From contig OX393551.1 of assembly GCA_947650365.1 (NCBI GenBank), positions 58,533,744-58,597,743 on the forward strand: a stretch of DNA of 64,000 nucleotides. Reading direction: 5' to 3'. Below the pieces are notes generated by a model. It was given only the letters and a program-made list of their open reading frames with translations. It did not search any database and was not told the origin of the DNA. This document shows positions 21,734 to 31,099 of the stretch, one piece after another. How positions within the stretch are numbered: position 1 is the first letter of the stretch; the number at the start of each line of letters is the position of its first letter. This DNA comes from Chamaelirium japonicum. Lineage: Eukaryota; Streptophyta; Magnoliopsida; Liliales; Melanthiaceae. A program made the position numbers and the translations under genes.

Positions 21734-22630
21734 ATAAGTAGGACATCCAGAATAAAGGTAGCTTTGATCTGAATATTGATATAATTAGAGAATCTAATGC
21801 CTTCAATTTTTCGTATAGTACAATAAAATTTTACTAAAATCATGATTAATATTGCACATATTAACCATACTCGCACTTAATGTCACATTTGGGTACTAGG
21901 AATTGGTTTATACCATTGTATCTCATTACCAAGTAATGGCAACAGTCTTCTAGCACCCGGGCGGAGGGAGTTGGTGAGGTAGGTGGGGAGCTCACTAGTG
22001 ATCTTGTTAATGAAGCACATGAACCGGTCTAATTAAGATATGTTGGATTCGGGCCTCGAGGTTGTTGGAGTATACTGGTGGAGACCATAACAGTCAAGGC
22101 TTGAAGCACATATCAGATATGCTTTCTTTAAAATGTTATTTGCCCACTCTCATAAAGTAAGATTGTTGTAGGGTTACCAGTGAATCGCTCCCCAGGATAC
22201 GACAAGCCTTTTGTGGTTCCACACGCAATAAAAGCGATTAAACTACACTTAGAACTCGGACACACTTAGAACAATTCTGTTAGAGAATTGTTTATCGAAG
22301 AAGAGTGAGGGAGACTATATGTCGGAATACACGAGTTTTAGGAGCTGGTATGGGTCTTCTTTTATAGATTTTGAGGCAACACTTAATGGCCAATAAATGC
22401 ACTGGTTCACCAGCCAATGGGTGATAAAGAGAACCTCCTGGTCCAACTGTCAGGTCTGAACAGTCCAGGTCCACTTAGACAAAGAGTAAGTGCACCTAAT
22501 AAGCACCTAAAGTGCCTCTAGCACCATACAGCTCGTTGCCCATGCCACGGGCTGCACGATGCAGTGCGATGCACCACATCGTACGTAAAAATGTACACAA
22601 CAAAATCTTTTTTCTTTCCCTTTCTTTTTC
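21734..22630. other. Intergenic, possible LTR remnant
   Basis: 22140-22480 has U5-like wording (AAAGCGATTAAACTACACTT, TTTATAGATTTTGAGGCAAC), but no PBS or paired LTR was found. No gene. Confidence 0.35.
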
Positions 22631-22664
22631 CTTATAATGAGGACGATGAGTTTCTCCATTATAT

Positions 22665-23340
22665 ACCCCTCTCACTCCTTTTCCACAGCAACGTGGGACT
22701 AAAGCTCTCATACCTTGGCTTTTGGAGAGAAAAATAATAATTTTTTTTATTTGATCAAAAAGTTTTTGGTGGGAAGTTTTTAAAAACAAACTTTCAAATG
22801 AAACAATTCAAAACATATAAGAAAATTGATGAAACCACTCCTTTTATTTGAACTCATACTAAGATAAAAACACCCACCCCTACAATCGTTATACTTAACC
22901 GAACCCAACAAAGATCATGCTAGATATCAAGAAAGCCGCCAGAGTGACTACATGAGGCGATCTTGTCAATGGATTATTGTTCATTAGAGTTAGGGGTGCC
23001 TAAGAGCACATATAATGACTTGTAGGCCTTGGGTTGCCGACGATGTGTTGGGCTTGGTTAAATATAAGTGATGTTACGGATATTAGGGAAGATGAGTGGT
23101 TTTGTTTTTGTTAGGAGACAAATGACAAGGTGTAACTTTATCTCATATTATTTCAAACTTTTCATTCAAAATTTGTTTTCAAAGCAAACCACAAAAAAAC
23201 CTTCTGACCAAATGAATTGTTTTCATCCAACAACTTTCCCTCCAAAACTCTCAAACTTTTCCTCCAAAACTCTATTTTATTGATGAGAACTTTAGTCCCA
23301 CATTTCTTGGGAGAAGAAAGTGAGATGTGTAAACTCCTCT
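22665..23340. repeat. Diverged inverted repeat pair
   Basis: About 22665-22815 (GTGGGACTAAAGCTCTCAT, AAAAACAAACTTTCAAATGA) is roughly the reverse complement of about 23120-23340 (ATGAGAACTTTAGTCCCACA, TTCATTCAAAATTTGTTTTC). The arms are separated by about 300 bp. It could be two opposed LTR/TRIM copies. Confidence 0.6.
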
Positions 23341-23952
23341 AGCTCACTTGTATGGAGTGACTAGGTGAGAGTATTGTTCTGCGATGATCTATCTATAATG
23401 ACATGCATCACACCACATTGCTTACGGGCACACATGATGTGGGTAATGGGTTATATGACTTTTGGTACTTATTAAGCGTACTTGGTACATACACATTGTC
23501 GTCAGGAGCTAGGACATTTTTTTTTCCAACCGAACCTGCATTAGGTAGGCTAGGTTCAGTGGGTTGACTCAAGTATGAGTCAGAACAGAGTTGACTTGCC
23601 GGCCTAGTGGGTCAGGTAGACTTGAGAAGATGGTTTGGAACCGTCGGACTGGGTTGTTGGCCCAAAGAGTGCTTTGAGGCACCTGTTGACTAAGTGGGCC
23701 TGGACGGTTTGGACCTGACAGTTTGACCAAGGGTTGCTTAGAGCATCCATTGGCTAGTGAACCAGCCCCTAAAAGACATTCCAAAACAAAGCCTCCATCT
23801 CTTCTCCTACAAACAACTCTACCAGAATTATTCTAAGTGTGTCCCAGTTCCAAGAGTGATTTTTTCACTTTTGCTGAGTATAGAACAACAAAGGCCTCCA
23901 TCCATACAACAGTCTCACATTGTAAGAGGGAGTGAATAATACTTTAAAGAAA
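23341..23952. other. Intergenic up to the Tat insertion
   Basis: No gene was recognised. It forms the left flank of the complete retrotransposon. Confidence 0.4.
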
Positions 23953-23957
23953 CCTGC

Positions 23958-26204
23958 TGTGGTCGCGGAAAAAGATTCGGGTCGTCTTTATTGCGGATCA
24001 CACGAGATTACAAATTTTCTTTGATCAGGAGATTGTGGGAGAGATCCTCTGGAGGGTCCCTTTGATCCGCGTCTCCACGTGGTGTTCGTGCGAGAGCTCT
24101 GAAGGGGTTGCCCAGGACAGAGGTCTTTACAGGGTGAGGGTTTTTGAGAGGCTAAGGAGTTTCCGCCGTTGATTTTGTCCCGTCCGTGCTTCGCGCTTTC
24201 TCGGCTAGAGAGGCTTTGGGCTTCGTTCCTCGGTCTTCGTGTCTTCCTCGATCCTTGCTCGACCTCGGCGTCCTTGATCGTCGGTTCGCGGCGTCGATCG
24301 TGTTTTTGGCGTCAGCTTTGGCTTTAGCTTTCGGCTTTGGCGTAGCTTTGGCGTGGCTCTGGCTTTTGCTTTGCTTTGGCGCTTGCGCTTGAACGTAGAC
24401 GGGTAGAGACTTGCGATGCTTTAGTTCTTCCGGACTTCGCGTCGTATCGGCTAGAACGTGCGGTGCTTTGCTCGTGACCGTCGTAGTTGCTTGGCTTTGG
24501 CACGTGCGTTGCTTTAGCGCGGGCTTTACCGGTGCGTTTGCTTTGGCTTCTTGCGTCGGCTTTGACTTTAGCTTCGACTCGATCTTCTTCTCGAACGACT
24601 GGCGTTACCTCTTCAAGGCTTCTTTACTCTTCCGGCTTCCTCGACGGTTGTGGCGTCGGTTTTGGCTTTTCGGCGGGGGTAGCACCGATGCTTGTGCGAC
24701 GGTTGTGGCGTCGACTTTCGTTGATGAAGACGGCGGGTGTAGCACCGATCTTCGTGCGACGGTTGTAGCGTCGGCTTTTGTTGATGAAGACGGCGGGTGT
24801 GGCACCGGCTTTAGCACGACGGTTGTAGCGTCGGCTTTTGTTGATGAAGACGGCGGGTGTGGCACCGGCTTTAGCACGACGGTTGTAGCGTCGGCTTTTG
24901 GTTGACGAAGGCGGCAGGGGTAGCACCGGCTTCAGGCCTTCTTCTCCCGGCTTTCTTCTTCGTGCGAGGAGTCGATGCCTTGATTGAAGACGACGAGTAT
25001 TGTCGGCTTCGATCTTCTTCTCCGGCCTTTGCTTATGGCGTCTTCGGAGCTGATGAAGATCGTTGGAGCAATCGGGCGATGACGGCTCCGGGTCTTCTTC
25101 TCCACGCTTTCTTCTTCGTGCGAGGAGTCGAAGCTTTGATCTCCGAGTGCAAGGTCTTCACGTTGATGAGGACTTGAAGGGCCAAGGACTCCCGTAGGAT
25201 ATGCTTGCCGTGCCTCGTGAAGCCTTCGGTCTTCGAGCGTTGGAGCTTCTCTTGCGAAGCTCTTTCGTCTTCGGCTTTCGGACCCTTGATGCCTTCCCCG
25301 ACCCCTTCTATTTATAGGCAAAGGGGGGCGGTTGGGGGAGATATTGCTGAAATCTTATTGTTTCCTCCAATCTCTCCCCTCATAACCATCGAGATATCGT
25401 TCCCTTATTTGGGGAAACAAACCCGATTTCCTCCTTTTTAGTTGGAGTGGTTACGGGCTAGTTGTGACTCGATCTTTAAAGATCGAGTTGTTATTTTTGT
25501 TGCACTTTTGGATCGGATGGCGACGCAACGTCATCTTGTCCGTTGGATCGAGGGATCGTCGCGGATCTACGGTTGTGTAGACATCCACGCCACCTCCCCC
25601 CGCATCAAGGCGGTTTTGACTTTTTCTTTTCTTTTTCTTTTCTTTTCTTTTTCTTTTTCTTTTCTTTTTCTTTTTCTTTTTCTTTATGGCCGGCCCCACC
25701 TCTCCATGAGGAGGGGGGCACGGTTTTCAAGAAGGGCCGGCCCCACCTCTCCATGAAGAGGGGGCACGGTTTTCTAGAAGGGGGGGGGGCCGGTGGGCCC
25801 CCCTCTTTGTGTCCGAGTTGCGGGTCCGGTGGGACCCGTTTGCTTTGGGTCGGGCCATGGCGCACGAATTGAGTTCGTACGTGGGCCTAGTTCGCACGCG
25901 GGCCGTTGTGTGCGGGCCGAGTTTCGCATGCGGGCCGTTGTGTGCGGGCCCAAGTTTCGCATGCGGGCCGTTGTGTGCGGGCCCAAGTTTCGCATGCGGG
26001 CCATTGTGTGCGGGCCAGGTTTCGCATGTGGGCCGTTGTGTGCGGGCCCAAGTTGCATGAGCGAGTCGGGTTCGACCCGAAGGTCATCGAGTGCAAGCCC
26101 ATTTTTCGTGTAAAAATCGGGTTTGACCCGAAGGCCGTCGGGTGCGGGCCTATTTTTTTGTGTAAAAATCGGGTTCGACCCGTGGGCTAATTTCGATGCC
26201 CACA
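23958..26204 (-). mobile_element. 3' LTR of the Tat element
   Basis: 2,247 bp with TGTGG..CCACA termini. Minus-strand TATA box CTATAAATAG at 25309-25318. On the transcribed side is a 60-bp tandem repeat (about four units, 24660-24905; GACGGCGGGTGTGGCACCGG core). Upstream of the TATA box are a TTTTC-rich tract (25618-25685), a duplicated CCGGCCCCACCTCTCCATGA block, and a ~33-bp repeat with GCATGCGGGCCGTTGTGTGC (25895-26055). Confidence 0.96.
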
Positions 26205-26218
26205 AGTGCCCCCTCAAG
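26205..26218 (-). promoter_or_regulatory. Polypurine tract
   Basis: The minus strand reads CTTGAGGGGGCACT directly before the 3' LTR (TGTGGGC). It is a typical plant gypsy polypurine tract and confirms minus orientation. Confidence 0.8.
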
Positions 26219-26459
26219 TTCGAGTGCGCCCGCGGAAAACGCGTAGCGGTTGGACTTGAGTCGCGTATTCGTGTGGGATTAGGTCTTTAAAAGGACCCCT
26301 GCCTTTCGTTTCTCTTCATTATCGGCGATTCCCGACGGCTTGGAGGCGAGAGCTCTGCTAGGGTTTCTTGCTTCGCAACGATGCCGCGGAGGATGAAGAT
26401 GGTGACGGCATGGGGTTCGCGGAGGAGGGAAGATCGCCGGCCCGTGGAGGGCGGAGGGT

Positions 26460-26487
26460 TGCCGGCGAGGTGATCCTTCTCCTCCTC

Positions 26488-26521
<34 letters not shown>

Positions 26522-27160
26522 TTCGCATGGTGAGCGCGGGAGGGATGCGAGTCGGAGGGTACGAGGTGCGGGTGCGGCCGGGGGCTGCTGTGGCGGCCGG
26601 CGCACGGGTTGGAGGCGCGGGGCGCGGGTGCAGCACGCGGGGGTCGGAGGTGTGGGCGCAGCGGGCGGCGCGGGGGCCGGGGGCGACCGGTGCAACAGCG
26701 CGCAGGCGCGGGGAGGCCGGAGCCGGGCGCGGAGAGGCCGGAGCCGGGCGCGGGGACCGTGGGCCGGAGCGGCAGGGCGTGGAGGGGTGGGCGCAGCGGG
26801 CAGGCGGCGCGAGGGCCGGAGCGGCGGGCTTGGCCGGGGACGCGGGCGCAGCGCGCAGGGCGCGGGGGCCGGCGGGCGCAGCGCGCAGGGCGCGGGGGCC
26901 GGAGCGCGGGTCGGAGACGGAGGCGCAGGCCAGGCGCGCGGAGGTCGGCGGCGTTGGCGGGGGCCGGAGCCGGGCGCGGGGAGGCCGGAGCCGGGCGCGG
27001 GTGCGGCCGGGCGCACGGAGGTCGGCGGCGTTGGCGGGGGCCGGAGCCGGGCGCGGGGAGGCCGGAGCCGGGCGCGGGTGCGTCCGGGCGCGCGAAGGTC
27101 GGCGGCGTAGGCGGGGGCCGGAGCCGGACGCGGAGGAGGCCGGAGCCGGGCGCGGACGAC
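26460..27160. repeat. Very GC-rich minisatellite
   Basis: A TTC/CTT triplet run (26475-26525) is followed by nested repeats of GGCCGGAGCCGGGCGCGGGG and GGAGGTCGGCGGCGTTGGCG. Several units are near-identical (26940-27090). Open frames rich in Arg, Gly, Ala and Pro are repeat artefacts. Confidence 0.9.
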
Positions 27161-27535
27161 GTACCCCCCCCCCCCCTTCTGCATGTAAATAGAGGAGATA
27201 GAGAGAGGGGGTCGTGGCTTTTTTGCCATGACCCCCCTATCTCTTTCTTTATTTGCCGAAAGCTCCCCCCCTGTATTTAAATAGGAGAGATAGGGGGGGG
27301 TCCGTGGCTTTTTGCCATGACCCCCCTCTGTTTTTCTATATTTGCTGAAGGCCCCCCCCTTGTATTTTTAACAGGAGAGATGGGAATCGTGGCTTTTTGC
27401 CATGAACCCCCTCTATCTTTCTTTATTTGCTGAAGGCCCCCCCCCTGCATTTTAACAGGAGAAAGGAGGAGAGGGTCATGGCTTTTTGCCGTGACCCCCC
27501 TCTCTTCTTCTTTATTTGCTTGAGGCCCCCCCCAA
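27161..27535. repeat. ~95-bp tandem repeat with hairpins, four units
   Basis: Each unit has a C run, TGTATTTAAATAGGAGAGAT-like sequence, then GTGGCTTTTTGCCATGA (an inverted GTGGC/GCCATG pair) and TATCTTTCTTTATTTGC. It sits just upstream of the antisense gene and may form its leader or first intron. Confidence 0.85.
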
Positions 27536-27596
27536 ACTTCTTTGTTTCTGTATTCAGAATCCATCTGACCTGGGCTTTGGGTTCTTTCTTTTTCAG

Positions 27597-30500
27597 GTCT
27601 CGTCGTTACGAGAGTTTTTCGAGTTCCGGCTGGATTGTTGATGCGGTTTCCCACGGGAGTACGTACCTTCGCTTCCCCTTCGCGCAAGTCTCCCATCACC
27701 GTGCTTCGAGACAGGAGACCGGGCTGTCAGTGCTTCAGCTTTTGACACACGAGCGAGTTTGCGAGGATGGTGTGACCGACGGCTCTTGTCGAGTGTTAAA
27801 ACTTGGCGAGCGCATCCTTACTGACGAAGGGTCTTCCCGGCAAATTGTCCGGCCGAGCTTGGGGTTACCGTTTCATCATACTGGAGATGAGTCAGTTCCG
27901 GTCCCTGTCGTTGCTTTGAAGATATGCTCCCGCCGTACGCGATGGGGTGTGGGGATTCAATCGCGTGGAGATGTCACCTATCTGGGAGGTTTCCGGGACT
28001 GGATGAAAGAGCTATCCAGCGCGTTGGAGGCAGAGCCAGGGATGGAGCGTTTGGCGAGGTTTGTGGAGCCAGCTTGTTGGGAGTACAGTCGACCGGACGG
28101 CATGTACCGGGCTTTGTGTGAGCAGTGGTGCCCTGAGACCAATACGTTTCTGACTGGAGCCGGTGAAATCGGGATCACCCTTCATGATGTGCACATCATC
28201 TCTGGGTGTCCCGAAGTTCGGAGCTATTATCAGGAGGAGGTTCCTTCTCTGGAGGTTTTGACAGACCCAGACGAGTCTCCTAGCTTTTGCCTTTTGCTTT
28301 TTAAGGCGTATGCTATTATAGCGGCGCGCGAGCGGTCAGACCGGGTACTTCACTCGGATTGGGTGGACTTCTGGTTCCGAGGAGAGTATCGTCACGCTTC
28401 CCCTTCGAGTCACCCGATGTGGAGATATGCTTCGTCAAAGAAACCGGCGCCTGGCACCTTCCGGCGACCGATTGACTCTCTGAAGAAAGAGTGGTGCTCG
28501 ATGGCCGGGGCGCAACGTCCCTGGGAAGTTTTGGGACTTGAAGAATGCAGCGACGACTGGCGTGCTGTTTACTGGTCAGCGGGGTTAGTTCTCTTCCTTT
28601 GCCGCTTTGCTTTACCCTGGGACGGGGATGTGGTACGCCCTGGGACCTTCCTTGCGGCTGCTCGGATGGTGACTGGAGATTTTCTTAACCTGGCGCCGGC
28701 AATTCTCTGTTCGTTGTACGGTGGGCTTAGCGGCACCTACTGGAGTTTATCGAGTGCGGGTAATGCAAGAGGGGAGGTAGGCAGAGCTAGTTCTTTTTGC
28801 CCCCTGCATTACCTCTATGGTTGGATTGGGCTTCACTTTCCGAAGGGGATCTTTGCAGCGCGTGGACCTTCGACCTTGGTGCCCTTTCTTCCTTGTGTGG
28901 GAGGTGTAATGAACGCTTTTTATGCATGGGAGCGTCCGAAGCCTAGTGCCCGAGAGTGTTTACGGCGCATGGGCCCTTCTGACTTCGAATTTGTATCGGA
29001 AAATGCACTTGCGCCTTCTATGAAATCGCTGGTATGTGATGGGGCGGAGATGTCCGATCCTTTGTACTGGAGCATGGTGAGTTGCAGGCCTGGGTATCTT
29101 GTTTGGCGTCGTGGGGATGTAGTGGAGGTGGCACGGTACTCTCCCCACCGGTTTGCTCGTCAGCAGGGTTTTCGACAGGAGTTGCCTGGGACTCCTTTGC
29201 GCCTGCGGCCACGTTACACTCCGCAGGAGGCGTACCGCCTCTGGGGAGCACTTTACGCTCGCTTTACTGGGTGTACTTTCTCACCGGGGATTAAGTCGGG
29301 CGGCAAGGATGCTGCAACTCCTGAGTATCGCCGCTGGGTCAACGGGTCAGTGCTTCCCCTCTTGGCTAGCCTTCCGCTAGACGTCCTTGCCAGCAGTGAG
29401 CGGGCTGACTTTCCTTTTGACCCTTTGGCGGGGTCAGAGGATCGCCGTCTCTGGTCCGAGGAGCGATGGTCAGAGAAATCTTGTGGCCGTCGAGAGGGTA
29501 CTTCCCAGGCTTCACTTTCTGTGCAGGAGGTTGAGATGGCTCCGCCCTCCAAGGTTCATAGTCTTCCTGAGACTCAGGCTTCTTGGAGTGGGTGTACTTC
29601 TCCCAAGAGGAGAAAGTTGGACCTCTTGTGCGAGGCAGCTTTGACTGGTGCTGACGAGGCAGGGCCATCTCGAGAGGGAGAGCCAGGGCTTTTTGCTGAT
29701 GAGGTAATCCCTCCTTCCGGGGTATCTTCCTCGGATGCTGCAGGTATGCCTTGTTCCTTGTTTCTTATGAATGTCTGTGCTTGCACTCTTACTTCGTTAG
29801 CTAAGTTGTCCAGCTCTCATTTTGGCAGGGTCTGCTGGACCAGACTGCGAGTCTGCCCCAAAGGGGGTTGGGCAGGAGTGCTCTCCTATTAGAGCCACGT
29901 TGGTCGAAGGTGGCGGGCTGGATATTCCCTGGGATAACTTGGAGCTCTTGAGAGCGTGTGGAGCAGATTTTGCCGGCAGTGCTGTCAACCTGGATGATAT
30001 TGACGTGGAGCAGTTGGGCTTTGGGGAGGAGGGTGAGGTCTCCAGCGTAGGGAGAGAACAGACTCCTCCAGCTCGGTCCGGTACTCCGGCAGAGGCTACT
30101 CCCGCAGTCGTTTCGTCGGGAGGTTTGTCTGTGCCTCCTCCTTCGGCTCCGGTGGTTCCGCTGACTGTTATCACGGCAATGGTCCAGGAGGCGGTTCCTA
30201 CACTTGAGTCTTCAGGACCGGAGCCCACCTTGCCTGTGCACTCAGAGGCAGTCAGGGGGAAGTGCAGTTCTCGAGACCTTCTTTCTGTGCTTCTTTTGGA
30301 GAGCTGTCGGAAGTATATCCAGACGACGCTCGCACCCTTCCAGGAGGAGGGCTTTGCCGCTTTGAGCAGCTGGTGGGTCCTCGAGGGGCCTGAGTTTTGC
30401 AAGAGTCTGGCGGCCTTCCAAGTAGATGGCTCTTTGTTTGAGACACAGATGCGTGTTCTCTTGGCGGATAGTGAAGCTCATTGCTTGAAACGGGCTTTGA

Positions 30501-30802
30501 TGGAAGATGACCTCCCCCTGATACTGGCAAAGGCCGAGGACGAGGGGCGTCGACTGGAGGCGCAGCATGCACTTGCTGCTGCGAGCCTTGTTCGGGCGCA
30601 GAAGAAGCTAGAGGCTGCTCGCGCATCTTTCGAGAAAGCTGAGACGATCGAGAAGTCTTCTGGAGCAGACTTGGCAAAGCAGCGCATCGAGCTGGCGACG
30701 CATCGGGAGCGGGTAGCTTCTCGGTCTTCAGAGTTGGAGCGCATGGAGGTTACTGACGGCGAGCTGCTCCAACGTCTCAAAGGATTTGATTCGCTTTACT
30801 AG
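27597..30802 (+). CDS. Antisense plant-mobile-domain protein, two exons
   Basis: Exon 1 is 27597-29743 and exon 2 is 29829-30802. An 85-bp intron with GTATGC at the donor and TTTGGCAG at the acceptor joins them in frame (DAA-G-SAGPD). A further acceptor (TTTCTTTTTCAG) ends at 27596, so a first exon probably lies upstream and the true start is unknown. Exon 1 shows PMD (aminotransferase-like plant mobile domain, PF10536) features: ITLHDVHIISGCP, FCLLLFKAYAI, DWRAVYWSAGLVLFLCRFAL, LAPAILCSLYGGLS, PLHYLYGWIGLHFP. Exon 2 ends in a long charged helix, probably coiled coil (KAETIEKSSGADLAKQRIEL). The frame is intact over about 1,040 codons. It lies tail-to-tail with pol, 298 bp apart. Such domains are known in host genes (MAIN/MAIL type) and in retrotransposon extra ORFs; the role within the element is unknown. 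Confidence 0.8.
29744..29828 (+). other. Intron of the antisense gene
   Basis: 85 bp with CAG|GTATGC and TTTTGGCAG|GG boundaries. Without splicing the frame ends at 29892. Removing it restores one frame into the 324-residue second exon. Confidence 0.75.
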
Positions 30803-30997
30803 CATGTCGCATTTCCTTTTCTTTCTTGAACAGACTTGTAGTTCTGCTTTTCTTTATCTGGTGATAACTTAATATCATGCATCTATTTGTTTTGGACTTG
30901 TATTCTGGAATGGCGGAGCTTGGTTGTGTTTTTCTTTTGTTTGGACTGAACCTTTACAGGCTGCCTACGTACCCTACTGAGAGGGATCAAGTCACAC

Positions 30998-31080
30998 GTA
31001 GTTCCTTTTTTTTTTGTTTTTTTTTTTTTGTTTTTTTTTTTTTGTTTTTTTTTTGTTTTTTTTTTTTTTTTTTTTTTTGC
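30998..31080. repeat. T-rich tract with spaced G
   Basis: Runs of 8-21 T separated by single G, between the converging ends of the antisense gene and integrase. On the sense strand it is an A-rich run just after the integrase stop. Confidence 0.95.
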
Positions 31081-31099
31081 AAGGAATGTAGCCCTGCTT

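Noticed and set aside
24186..26190. Paired frames repeated at 39245-41249 as a duplicated gene
   Set aside because: They lie inside the two LTRs and are LTR repeat sequence; the duplication is the LTR pair itself.
26279..27280. Frames of 220-316 residues in three frames at 26.3-27.3 kb
   Set aside because: Extreme GC content removes stop codons; Pro/Arg/Ala/Gly-rich repeat translation without a domain.
27427..27596. ATG at 27427 as start of the antisense gene
   Set aside because: It lies in the ~95-bp tandem repeat, and a splice acceptor follows at 27596; the upstream residues do not look like coding sequence.
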